Source: a virus. Taken from it: a DNA stretch of 27,154 bases. A model generated the notes under the pieces. That model had not been told where the DNA came from and did not search any database. It saw nothing but the letters and a program-made list of their open reading frames with translations. The position numbers and the translations under genes are program-made. The stretch spans positions 1 through 27,154 of IMG/VR virus record IMGVR_UViG_3300046642_000841; one strand, given 5' to 3'. Numbering within the stretch: position 1 is the stretch's first letter; each line of letters opens with the position of its first letter. Positions 7,864 to 14,478 of this stretch are shown in pieces.

Positions 7864-8859
7864 CTAAGTCTTAGACCCTTCCCAGGCCGACCGGACCCGC
7901 TCCACATAGTCAGCCCAGCCCTTCCCGGTCGGCATGGGCTTGAAATCACCTGCCTGGACTTCCAGGCGCGGCGCAGCGCGGGGGATGGGCTTGTCGTACA
8001 GGCTAGGCTTCTGAGCCGGCTGGGTCTTCCCAAATCGCTTGCCAAGCTGTTCAAAGTCCTGTTCGGCTGCCTTGATGCACTCGGCCGCAAGCTTCTCGGC
8101 CTGGTCAGGTGCTAGGTTAGCCGGGTCAAAGCCGAGCTTCTTGACCATGTCAGGAGCCTTGGCCAGGGCCTTGTCAATGGCTTCCTCGATATTCTCAGCC
8201 CGGCTGGTAATGTCCAGCTTGAGCTTCTCGACCTGGCTTTTCAGGAAGGCCCGGGTACCCTGCACTGCCTGTTCCTGGCTGACCTTGACCGGGGCTGCCT
8301 TAAGCTCCTCGATGGTCTTGGCCATGGCTTCTAGCTTATCCAGGAGCGGCTTGTTAGCATCGGGCGGGACAGGCTGTCCTGCCTTGCCCGTGCCACCGTC
8401 CTGGTTATAGAACAGCTCCACCAGGTCAGCCAGGGCCTCTGTCGGGTCCTTTCCTGACAGCTCGCCCAGGACACTAAGCTTCTCAGCGTCAGTGCCTGCC
8501 CAGAGCTTCTTTACCTTGGCACCATACTCACTGTCGCCGGTCTTGGCTTCCAGGTCCTTCAACTTGGTGTGGGCTTCCCTGAGATTGGCCTGGGCCTTGG
8601 CCAGCTCGGACAGGACCGCCTTATCGTCTGGCTTGATGTCCAGCTCGGGCTTGACCGGGGCTGCCTGGGCAATCGGCTTCTTGAGCTGGTGAGGAAGGTT
8701 CGGGTCTTCCAGGTGCGGGTTAGCTGCCTTGACCCGGGCCTTGATGGCTTCCAGGGCAGCGTCAGCGTTGGGGATAGTCGGCTCGGTCTTGGTCTCGACA
8801 ATCTCAGGCTTGGCGCCGAGATTAGCGGGCACTAGATTGCCCTGTTCATTCACTGCCAT
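7864..8859 (-). CDS. Scaffolding protein, 331 aa
   Basis: The protein is highly charged and almost entirely helical, with long Lys/Glu/Ala/Leu coiled-coil stretches ('KAVLSELAKAQANLREAHTK' and 'KLDITSRAENIEEAIDKALA') and Pro-rich breaks near both ends. Its C-terminal segment is basic ('DYVERVRSAWEGSKT'), as expected for the part of a scaffold that docks on the capsid. GGGAGGAAG lies just before the ATG at 8859. It lies between portal and major capsid genes, the classic place for a scaffold. No protease domain was seen. The assignment rests on composition and synteny. Confidence 0.78.
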   Translation of the reverse strand: MAVNEQGNLVPANLGAKPEIVETKTEPTIPNADAALEAIKARVKAANPHLEDPNLPHQLKKPIAQAAPVKPELDIKPDDKAVLSELAKAQANLREAHTKLKDLEAKTGDSEYGAKVKKLWAGTDAEKLSVLGELSGKDPTEALADLVELFYNQDGGTGKAGQPVPPDANKPLLDKLEAMAKTIEELKAAPVKVSQEQAVQGTRAFLKSQVEKLKLDITSRAENIEEAIDKALAKAPDMVKKLGFDPANLAPDQAEKLAAECIKAAEQDFEQLGKRFGKTQPAQKPSLYDKPIPRAAPRLEVQAGDFKPMPTGKGWADYVERVRSAWEGSKT

Positions 8860-9022
8860 GTGCTTCCTCCCTTTCGAGCCACGACCAAATCATGTCTATT
8901 GCATGGCTCATGTTATCTGCCTCCAGGAATACGTACTTACCTGCCTTGCTAATCGTGACCAGCCTGGACTCGGGACTGCGGTGCTCGGGGCGTGGCTGTA
9001 TTTGGATGGACCAGTCCAGCAC
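8846..9022 (-). CDS. Small protein between portal and scaffold, 58 aa
   Basis: This frame starts with GTG at 9022, preceded by AAGGAG at six-base spacing, and ends with TGA at 8846-8848, overlapping the scaffold start by 14 bases. The protein begins MLDWSIQIQPRPEHRSPESR and contains 'LVTISKAGKYVFLEADNMSH' and a Trp/Glu-rich helical end 'IDMIWSWLEREEAHGSE'. Codon use, ribosome site and overlap all look genuine. The family is not recognised; the alternating strand then helix pattern suggests a compact beta-alpha fold. Confidence 0.7.
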   Translation of the reverse strand: MLDWSIQIQPRPEHRSPESRLVTISKAGKYVFLEADNMSHAIDMIWSWLEREEAHGSE

Positions 9023-9031
9023 TAGTATCTC

Positions 9032-9055
9032 CTTGACGCGGTGTTCACTAATCGT
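9032..9055 (+). promoter_or_regulatory. Operator-like element, copy 2
   Basis: This is the second copy of the element at 7596-7619: CTTGACGCGGTGTTCAC is identical, followed by TAATCGT. It also holds a TTGACG (9033-9038) followed at 16 bases by TATCAT (9055-9060), so it may itself be a weak promoter. It lies just upstream of the minus-strand gene starting at 9022 and could affect both strands. Confidence 0.6.
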
Positions 9056-9065
9056 ATCATGGTGC

Positions 9066-9100
9066 TTGACTTCTTACTGGATAGGGATGATATTAGGTAC
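9066..9100 (+). promoter_or_regulatory. Leaderless-type promoter for the 49-aa gene
   Basis: TTGACT (9066-9071), a 17-base spacer and GATATT (9089-9094) are followed by exactly six bases, AGGTAC, then ATG at 9101. Geometry and the bases flanking the start (GAT..TAGGT.CATGAA) match the promoter at 7641-7675. Confidence 0.7.
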
Positions 9101-9250
9101 ATGAAAACTGCACTTCAGTTCGCCGCAGACCTGGTAGCCGCATGGGAAGCCACTGGCAATAAGTCGCACCTGGCCCTGGCCGCCATGCTGGCCGATGCTG
9201 TGAAGGAACGGGATGCACAGGTCAAGACAGCCCAGGACATGGACGACTAG
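9101..9250 (+). CDS. Small helical Ala-rich protein, 49 aa, antiparallel to the late operon
   Basis: This 49-residue protein (beginning MKTALQFAADLVAAWEATGN) is Ala-rich and predicted to be one or two amphipathic helices, ending with an acidic tail DMDD. Its stop overlaps the portal stop on the other strand (portal ends at 9247), so the two are tail to tail. The start is set by the promoter ending six bases upstream; there is no separate ribosome site, consistent with a leaderless mRNA. With the gene at 7676 it forms a pair of cargo genes inserted antiparallel in the head module. No family recognised. Confidence 0.72.
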   Translation: MKTALQFAADLVAAWEATGNKSHLALAAMLADAVKERDAQVKTAQDMDD

Positions 9251-11271
9251 ATAGTGCCGGGACTGACATTCGTGTTAAGCCCTGGAAGCGGTGGCGGCCC
9301 TGAGTTGGGCTGGATAGGCGCTACCCCTGCCGGCTGGGGCGGGGGCTGGAAGCCAAACCCTGGGCCACCGGGAGCAGCGCCGGGAAGTCCGGGCGGCCCA
9401 GCCCCGGGCGGACCTGCGCCGGGCGGGGGCGGCTGGCCCGGCGGTGCATCTGGCGTGGTGTTCTGCTTCTGCATTTCAATGACGGTTGCGCGCCACATTT
9501 GCAGCCTGTCCAGGACTTCCTGTGGACTCTTCAGCTTCTCTTCCTTGGCCAGTCTGGACTCGACTGCCTGCTGGGCGAAGGGGAAGTCCATGTACGGCGT
9601 GGGCGGGATGTATTCATCTCCCTTGACCAGGCTATCCAGCTGCTCCTGGATGTCATCAACTGGGCTGTTAAGTTCGCTAAACATGCCCCGTATGTCGGGG
9701 GTCTGCTGGAACTTGATATACAGCTTCTTGTCAATGGTCTTCTCGGCATACATCTCCTTGAGGACCTGGATACGACCAGCAACTGTCTGGCTAAGCCGGC
9801 CAACATTGTAAGCCTGGATGTTATCAATGCGGTAAGTAGGGTTCCACTTCAGGTCCTGCCACTTGATTGGCTTCCGGTCGCTGCCCTTGCGGATGAATTG
9901 GCAGTTCGTGCGCTGGCCAAGCATGAGCATTTGATAGGCGCAGCGCCGGTCAAACTCTTCCAGGCGGCCAATCTTCTCCAGGAAGTTCTGGTCATCGATT
10001 TCACTGTACTTCTCTAGAGCCACGCCGGATGTAAAGGACTTGGGTGCTTCTCCCTTGATGGCCTGTTCGCTGATATGTGATATCTGTCTAAGCAGGTTCT
10101 GCAGGGCAGTGAGGTGGCCCAGCGCCCACTGGCCAATACCTTCAGGGGTGATATATTCTGGCTTCTCGCCCAGGTATGAAACGGCGGCGGCGATGGTATC
10201 ACCAAGCGCGTCAGGGTTGACGTTGGAGTTCTCACCGTACAGCCACTTACCAGCTCCTCCACGTTGCTCGGCTTCCTGCATTGTAGACAGAATGCCGTCA
10301 ATCCATTGGCTGATTTGCAGTGTCTGTTCAACCAGGCCCTGGCCAAAGACGGAACCGGGCATGGTAGAGAATTGCCAGCCTTCAAACGGATGAGGGTACA
10401 GCCATTCTGCCGTCTCGCTCCAGTCACCAATTGAAACGGTCTTGATACCGGGCTTGTCTTTGCTTCCGTTGGTGTATCCTATGAGATACGGCACAATATC
10501 GGACACGTCGAGATTACCGCGACCAAAGAAGAATGCGGGTTGCGCAGTGGCCGCACTGGCAATGGCTTCGCAGGCAGCTGGGTTATCTCGGTATATCTGA
10601 AGCAGCTCTGTTTTTCTTCCCCAGCGCCGCCAAATCACGTCATGAGGCTCCGGGTCGTCTGCATTTTCGTATAGCAGCTCGTCAAGGTTAACAGCGCCAA
10701 TCTTTGGGTCCTTGTCCGTGCCAAGGTCAAAGCCCATAAACCCGGTTCCGTACCAGGTTGATTCTTGGCCCATAATGGCCCTTTCGCTCCAGTAATTAAG
10801 CTGGTCAAAACCACCTTCAATCCAGCTTTCCCATTCCTGTGCGTTCTTGGTCTCTTCGTAATCGCCATTGTCAGGCAGGAAGCTAACGAATGACTGGTGT
10901 CCCATTAGACGGTTTTGGTAAATATCGGCGCATTGAGCGCAGCTTCTAGACTTAACGCCGCTGAAAGAAAACGACGAATAATAGTTGACAAAGGAAAGTG
11001 GACGCTTCGCCATTCCGTAGGCCAGTTGTGAAAGGCTAGGCCGACCGGTAACCTCGCGAAAATAAACCAGGTGCCGCCAGCGAGTGGGAATGTATGAAAT
11101 CTCCCGGGCAGTGGCCGCCCTGTGAATAGCGCGAGCCATCTTCAGTCCGTTTGGGTCGTTATCCTTGGACGTATCCTGCAGCCACCAAATTAACTCGGCA
11201 GCTTTCTTGTCTAGTTCACGAAGGGCCTTGCTTGGCCCAATGGGCTTTGTCTTCTTAGAAGTAGTCGGCAT
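9247..11271 (-). CDS. Portal protein, 674 aa
   Basis: Size, position after the terminase and sequence fit a portal protein that forms the dodecameric DNA gate at the capsid vertex. The N-terminal half has portal-like helices and Trp/Tyr-rich strands ('REVTGRPSLSQLAYGMAKRP'). The central part includes 'LVEQTLQISQWIDGILSTMQ', typical of the long clip/stem helix, and 'GVALEKYSEIDDQNFLEKIG', similar to the crown region of podovirus-like portals. The last 80 or so residues are a low-complexity Pro/Gly/Ala tail ('PPGQPPPPGAGPPGAGPPG'). It overlaps the HNH gene upstream by 17 bases. The Pro-rich tail is unusual and may be a flexible contact for a neighbouring head protein. Confidence 0.82.
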   Translation of the reverse strand: MPTTSKKTKPIGPSKALRELDKKAAELIWWLQDTSKDNDPNGLKMARAIHRAATAREISYIPTRWRHLVYFREVTGRPSLSQLAYGMAKRPLSFVNYYSSFSFSGVKSRSCAQCADIYQNRLMGHQSFVSFLPDNGDYEETKNAQEWESWIEGGFDQLNYWSERAIMGQESTWYGTGFMGFDLGTDKDPKIGAVNLDELLYENADDPEPHDVIWRRWGRKTELLQIYRDNPAACEAIASAATAQPAFFFGRGNLDVSDIVPYLIGYTNGSKDKPGIKTVSIGDWSETAEWLYPHPFEGWQFSTMPGSVFGQGLVEQTLQISQWIDGILSTMQEAEQRGGAGKWLYGENSNVNPDALGDTIAAAVSYLGEKPEYITPEGIGQWALGHLTALQNLLRQISHISEQAIKGEAPKSFTSGVALEKYSEIDDQNFLEKIGRLEEFDRRCAYQMLMLGQRTNCQFIRKGSDRKPIKWQDLKWNPTYRIDNIQAYNVGRLSQTVAGRIQVLKEMYAEKTIDKKLYIKFQQTPDIRGMFSELNSPVDDIQEQLDSLVKGDEYIPPTPYMDFPFAQQAVESRLAKEEKLKSPQEVLDRLQMWRATVIEMQKQNTTPDAPPGQPPPPGAGPPGAGPPGLPGAAPGGPGFGFQPPPQPAGVAPIQPNSGPPPLPGLNTNVSPGTI

Positions 11272-11743
11272 CGATTGGATTCACCAGCTTTGAATAGGAA
11301 AGCAGCATGGCGGCGGCTTCTGCTGGATTGTCTCCAAGCATGCCAAGTCCGGTATTACATTTGCTGCACAAAATTGCCCTTACCTTCCCGGTTTCGTGGT
11401 CGTGGTCAACGGAGAACTTTCTATCAACTCCTCCGGTTCTAACCGGTCCTGGATTGTCAGTCCCGCACATGGCGCATTGTCCATTCTGAGATTCAAGAAG
11501 CAGGTCGTACTCCTGGGCGGTCATTCCGTATCTATCCGACAGTCCCTTAACCCACATTCGCTGTCTCTTGCGCGCCCTGTGCTTTGAGTTTTCTCTGTCC
11601 TTGTCTTCCCTTGAACGGTTCTTTTGTCTGTTTGAATTGCATGCCTTACATTGGGTCTGTAATCCATCAAGGCTTCTTTGTCTGGCGTTAAACAAACCGC
11701 GTTCAAGCCATCGACCACAACCGCCGCAGTATTTCAGGGTCAT
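11255..11743 (-). CDS. HNH endonuclease of the endonuclease VII type with N-terminal zinc finger (copy 2)
   Basis: Domains in order: an N-terminal four-Cys finger (C6-x2-C9 and C32-x2-C35), a basic Arg/Lys linker, then the endonuclease VII core with C90-x2-C93, the VDHDHE cluster at 112-117, and C126-x2-C129 in 'CSKCNTGLGMLGDNPAEAAA'. The ATG at 11743 forms an ATGA overlap with the upstream stop and is preferred over an in-frame start at 11758. It sits between the 81-aa gene and the portal, overlapping the portal by 17 bases. The extra finger is not in copy 1 and may set DNA-target recognition. A homing-type or resolvase-type role cannot be told apart by sequence alone. Confidence 0.9.
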   Translation of the reverse strand: MTLKYCGGCGRWLERGLFNARQRSLDGLQTQCKACNSNRQKNRSREDKDRENSKHRARKRQRMWVKGLSDRYGMTAQEYDLLLESQNGQCAMCGTDNPGPVRTGGVDRKFSVDHDHETGKVRAILCSKCNTGLGMLGDNPAEAAAMLLSYSKLVNPIDADYF

Positions 11744-11985
11744 GGCTTCAGGTCCCACGCAAAGATAGGAGCCTTCTCCTTGAAGCTTTCAATAGCAGGC
11801 CGGACTTCCCTGACTTCCGGCTTCTTCCCTGCCACGGGCTTAGCGGCCTGTGGCAGCTCCTGTCCTGGGCTAAACTTGACGCTAAGCTTCAGGCCATCAA
11901 ATTCCAGGTCAATCTCCTGGAAGCGACCGCGAAAGTCGTCACAAATGTAGCCAAGTAGGGTCTTAAGCTTACGTGGGTCAAGCAT
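11740..11985 (-). CDS. Small protein between terminase and portal, 81 aa
   Basis: The 81-residue protein begins MLDPRKLKTLLGYICDDFRG and contains an amphipathic beta region 'FDGLKLSVKFSPGQEL' followed by a Pro/Lys/Glu-rich tail. Its ATG directly follows the TGA of the collagen-like gene (TGAATG), and there is no good ribosome site of its own (an AAGG lies 12 bases upstream), so its translation may depend on coupling to that gene. It ends in an ATGA overlap with the HNH gene. No family is recognised. Its place suggests a packaging or portal accessory protein. Confidence 0.72.
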   Translation of the reverse strand: MLDPRKLKTLLGYICDDFRGRFQEIDLEFDGLKLSVKFSPGQELPQAAKPVAGKKPEVREVRPAIESFKEKAPIFAWDLKP

Positions 11986-12255
11986 TCATACAAATGCCTT
12001 GACAGGGCCGACTGTCGGCGGTAAGGTGCCATCATGGCTGTGGCTGTTATGTCTTCCGTGGCTTCCGGGTCTTCCATGTCTTCCTGGGCTTCCATGGCTT
12101 CCATGGCTTCCAGGGCTTCCGTGGCTTCCGGGTCTTCCATGTCTTCCTGGGCTTCCATGGCTTCCATGGCTTCCAGGGCTTCCTGGGCTTCCTGGGCTTC
12201 CAGGGCTTCCAGGGCTTCCGAGGCTTCCGGGGCTTAACCCGGCGCTGGCCGCCAC
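11986..12255 (-). CDS. Collagen-like Gly-X-Y protein, 89 aa
   Basis: A GTG start at 12255 overlaps the terminase stop by 22 bases, and the TGA at 11986-11988 is followed at once by the ATG of the next gene. The protein is about 20 Gly-X-Y triplets, GSP, GSH, GRH and GRP, between a short N-terminus and the C-terminal 'GTLPPTVGPVKAFV'. In the array the X-Y codons for Pro appear as CCA, CCG, CCC and CCT and for His as CAT and CAC: nearly all variation is synonymous on this strand, which is good evidence for selection on this reading. Collagen-like repeats occur in phage fibre and head proteins and form trimers. The plus strand has a competing open frame with a promoter-like signal (see 12034-12237). 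Confidence 0.58.
   Translation of the reverse strand: MAASAGLSPGSLGSPGSPGSPGSPGSPGSHGSHGSPGRHGRPGSHGSPGSHGSHGSPGRHGRPGSHGRHNSHSHDGTLPPTVGPVKAFV
11999..12033 (+). promoter_or_regulatory. Promoter-like signal of the leaderless type, antisense to the collagen-like gene
   Basis: TTGACA (11999-12004, perfect consensus), a 17-base spacer, TAAGGT (12022-12027), six bases (GCCATC) and an ATG at 12034 repeat the geometry of the promoters at 7641 and 9066. The spacer holds the 13-base perfect palindrome GCCGAC-T-GTCGGC (12007-12019). The 14-mer AATGCCTTGACAGG is shared with 7573-7586. Confidence 0.5.
12034..12237 (+). CDS. Alternative plus-strand reading of the repeat: (Ala-Ser-X)n protein, 67 aa
   Basis: From the ATG six bases after the promoter-like -10, a 67-codon frame runs to a TAA that overlaps the terminase stop, tail to tail. 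It reads 'MAVAVMSSVASGSSMSSWAS' and continues as A/S-S-X triplets with X being W, R, M, G, V or E. The layout matches the two other small plus-strand genes (7676, 9101). Against it, the variable codon base is synonymous on the minus strand and mostly changes the amino acid here. I keep it as a lower-probability alternative or an overlapping antisense gene. Confidence 0.3.
   Translation: MAVAVMSSVASGSSMSSWASMASMASRASVASGSSMSSWASMASMASRASWASWASRASRASEASGA
12052..12234. repeat. Nine-base repeat array with a 63-base tandem duplication
   Basis: The unit is G/TCTTCC plus NNG, about 20 copies, all in the same register. The blocks 12058-12120 and 12121-12183 are identical over 63 bases (seven units), so a recent duplication or slippage is likely. 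No palindromic repeats or unique spacers are present, so this is not a CRISPR array. Confidence 0.9.
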
Positions 12256-13814
12256 AGGCTTCCCGTAAGGCTCTGCCTGCGCTTAGGCTGCGGTTTCATC
12301 AGGCTGGCAAGGGTCCGGTCCCGCTCCTTCCTTAAAAACTCAGCCTCGGTCATGGCAGGGGGCTTAGGCTTAGGGGCGCCAATGGTAGTGAAGCTGGGCA
12401 AGTCCAGGGCATAACTTGCCGCGTCAGCCAGGTCCGGGCTTTTACCTGACTTGTCAAATTCCCACTTACCGGCTTCCCTGGCCTTCATGGACCACTTGGC
12501 GGTAAGTAGGTCCTGCTCCAGTTCCGAGCCTTCCATTACCTTGGCCACGCCGCGCTGAAACAGGTCTGCCAGGCGCTGCACCCTGGCCTTGACAGAGCCG
12601 GGCGACTTGACTGCGCTGACAATGGTAATGCCGTGGCTAAGCTGCAGCAGGTCGTTTACCGGGGCTGAGCTGCCACCGGCATCCCGGCAAAACTCCATGC
12701 TGCCGCCGTACTGCTTGCGCAGTAGCTTGCAGACTTCCAGCCATTCGCTTTCCTGTGGGTCGGCGCCTGGCTCGGTTACGGCCTCGGCTACGTGTAGAAA
12801 CCGGTCCTTGATAGAGGGGTTCCAACCCCATACCACCATGGCAAATCTGTCTCTTCGCTGGGCCTGGTCGATTCCGACCACGTAATGTGACAGTCCAAGC
12901 AGCGAAGCAGACAGCGAGTCAACGTATCGTAAGGCGAATGGGCCAAGGGCATGACTAGACTGGCCCGCTGGTGACCACACATGTTTGGCAGTCTGGAACC
13001 GGTAAGCATTCGATTCGGCCGAAAAGACCCGCTCACCGAACCAGCGGCGGCGGATTTCCGGGTCGGTACGTTCGTATCGGTACTTCTCAAGATTTGCCTG
13101 CAAGTTCTGTTCATTGTCTGTCTCAAATGGGTTATCGAACCTGGACCAGGCGAAGCAGCCCCAGCGCTTGCCTTCATACTTTACGGGAGTTTTAAGCTCT
13201 GGCCCTTGAAAATTATCGGACCAAGTGCGCCAGAAGTAGCCGGCTGGAACGTCGGGCACGGTACCAAGCAGAACCAACCTACCTGGCTTGTGTATCTCGG
13301 TTGTGGTCTCGTCCAGCATGGGGGAGAGCACGTCTTCAACCGTACGCTGTAGGATACCCGGGTCATCCTGGCACTCGTCGAGAATAGCGCAACCGCCGCT
13401 GAGCTGGTCCCCCAATAGGTGTGTAATGCGGCGAGTATCATCTGTCCCTGTGAACAGGACGCGGCTGCCGTTTGGCAGGACAGTCAACTGCTCCGAATCG
13501 GAATGGGCGGCTGGATACCGGAGCTTCCGAAGCAGGCGCTTCCATTTCCTCCATATGATACCAGCGCTGTCCTTGGTAAGACCCAGATAGATGCAGGAAA
13601 CTCCTGCCGTGTCCTGGGCAGTAAGCAATAACAGACCGCAGGCCAGTTCGCTCTTCCCGGCGCGGCGGCTGCAGATACAAATCACATTCTGACAAGCACT
13701 GTTCAGGACTTCTAGTTGCCATTGGTGGCCGCCTGTAATCGCTTCCGGGGTAGCCCTGAGCTTAGCATCTGCAAAGGCCCTGGCCAGGGCTGCTTCGGTC
13801 TTCTTGGTTGCCAC
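12234..13814 (-). CDS. terL: Terminase large subunit, 526 aa
   Basis: This is the packaging motor ATPase/nuclease that cuts and drives DNA into the prohead through the portal. The Walker A is CSRRAGKS (48-55); the Walker B is CAILDECQD (142-150), with the catalytic Glu at 147. The C-terminal RNase H-like nuclease has D316 in 'YVVGIDQAQ', D378 in 'CRDAGG' and D461/D464 in 'SPDLADAASYAL'. The length is normal. The start is GTG at 13814. No clear small terminase gene was recognised; the 103-aa and 59-aa proteins just upstream are candidates by position only. Confidence 0.93.
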   Translation of the reverse strand: MATKKTEAALARAFADAKLRATPEAITGGHQWQLEVLNSACQNVICICSRRAGKSELACGLLLLTAQDTAGVSCIYLGLTKDSAGIIWRKWKRLLRKLRYPAAHSDSEQLTVLPNGSRVLFTGTDDTRRITHLLGDQLSGGCAILDECQDDPGILQRTVEDVLSPMLDETTTEIHKPGRLVLLGTVPDVPAGYFWRTWSDNFQGPELKTPVKYEGKRWGCFAWSRFDNPFETDNEQNLQANLEKYRYERTDPEIRRRWFGERVFSAESNAYRFQTAKHVWSPAGQSSHALGPFALRYVDSLSASLLGLSHYVVGIDQAQRRDRFAMVVWGWNPSIKDRFLHVAEAVTEPGADPQESEWLEVCKLLRKQYGGSMEFCRDAGGSSAPVNDLLQLSHGITIVSAVKSPGSVKARVQRLADLFQRGVAKVMEGSELEQDLLTAKWSMKAREAGKWEFDKSGKSPDLADAASYALDLPSFTTIGAPKPKPPAMTEAEFLRKERDRTLASLMKPQPKRRQSLTGSLWRPAPG

Positions 13815-13830
13815 TCATATCAATGCCTCG

Positions 13831-13971
13831 TCAGCACCTGGTAGCATAGCAGGCATGTGTCCTGCCGGTTACGTGAGACGCGCCCCAGACCGTAAACAGA
13901 CATGAGGCCAGCGGAGCCCTACGCACGGTAGGCCCGCGAATGCACCAGCTAGCAAACAAGAACCTGTTCAT
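13831..13971 (-). CDS. Possible small protein before terminase, 46 aa
   Basis: An ATG at 13971 forms an ATGA overlap with the stop of the 59-aa gene and has AGGAAG just before it. The protein begins MNRFLFASWCIRGPTVRRAP and ends 17 bases before the terminase start. It is Cys- and Arg-rich without a recognised motif. The evidence is only the coupling and ribosome site, so it may not be real. Confidence 0.35.
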   Translation of the reverse strand: MNRFLFASWCIRGPTVRRAPLASCLFTVWGASHVTGRTHACYATRC

Positions 13972-14147
13972 GACTTCCTGTGCTTCAGGCACGTTCCCGG
14001 TTTGGTCACGAAGTCTGTCTCCTGTCCGCCCCGGTCTAGCCATCGGCTTGACACGGTGCCGTCGCTGTACCAGCAGGTAACCCGGGTAAAGCCCTGGCTG
14101 GTCCAGGTGCGGCGCTTTACAAGGCTACTTCTTGATAGCCCTGGCAA
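13968..14147 (-). CDS. Small basic protein upstream of terminase, 59 aa
   Basis: A TTG at 14147 with GAGGAG four bases upstream opens a 59-codon frame that overlaps the end of the 103-aa gene by 23 bases. The protein is rich in Arg, Ser, Thr and Trp ('KRRTWTSQGFTRVTCWYSDG', then 'TVSSRWLDRGGQETDFVTKP'), and the third codon bases follow the G/C-rich style of the neighbours. The strand-turn-strand look (TRVTCWYSDGTVSSRWLD) suggests a small beta-sheet protein. A different frame through the same DNA (13831-14043) is less convincing. Function unknown. Confidence 0.55.
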   Translation of the reverse strand: MPGLSRSSLVKRRTWTSQGFTRVTCWYSDGTVSSRWLDRGGQETDFVTKPGTCLKHRKS

Positions 14148-14436
14148 GCTGCTCCTCGGACGGCTCCGTCTCGTCCTGGCCCTGGCCGGTAGCTTTCATC
14201 ATGACTGCCTGGGCCTTCTGGATACCATTGGCTATCTCGTTAATGTCCCCGACTTCGCTGGTCTGCAGCATGGCATTCAGGCGGCTGATAAGCATCGAGT
14301 TGAGCTTCTCAAGCCAGGGCTTTTGCTGGTCCCAGGTCAGGGAGTTGTCGGTGCCGAAAATGCGCCGGGTAGGTTCGTTTTGTCGCATAGCTTTTATCTC
14401 TTCCTTGGTCAGGTTGATAACCGGGCCATTTTTCAC
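14125..14436 (-). CDS. Small helical protein upstream of terminase, 103 aa
   Basis: A GTG at 14436 starts this 103-residue, mostly helical protein ('VINLTKEEIKAMRQNEPTRR', then 'EKLNSMLISRLNAMLQ') with an acidic, Gln-rich C-terminal part and a basic end. There is no clear ribosome site. Size, helical nature and place upstream of the large terminase gene would fit a packaging accessory such as a small terminase, but no winged-helix motif was identified. Function is not assigned. Confidence 0.65.
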   Translation of the reverse strand: MKNGPVINLTKEEIKAMRQNEPTRRIFGTDNSLTWDQQKPWLEKLNSMLISRLNAMLQTSEVGDINEIANGIQKAQAVMMKATGQGQDETEPSEEQLARAIKK

Positions 14437-14478
14437 AGCAGCACCAGAGACAGTTGCCGCGAATAGGGCAATGGTCGG

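Noticed and set aside
12052-12234. CRISPR-like array
   Set aside because: Units are nine bases, in frame, with no unique spacers; this is a coding repeat.
13831-14043. A 70-codon minus-strand frame across the region before the terminase
   Set aside because: The first part lies in the wrong frame relative to the better supported 59-aa gene; only the last 46 codons (from ATG 13971) keep coupling and a ribosome site.
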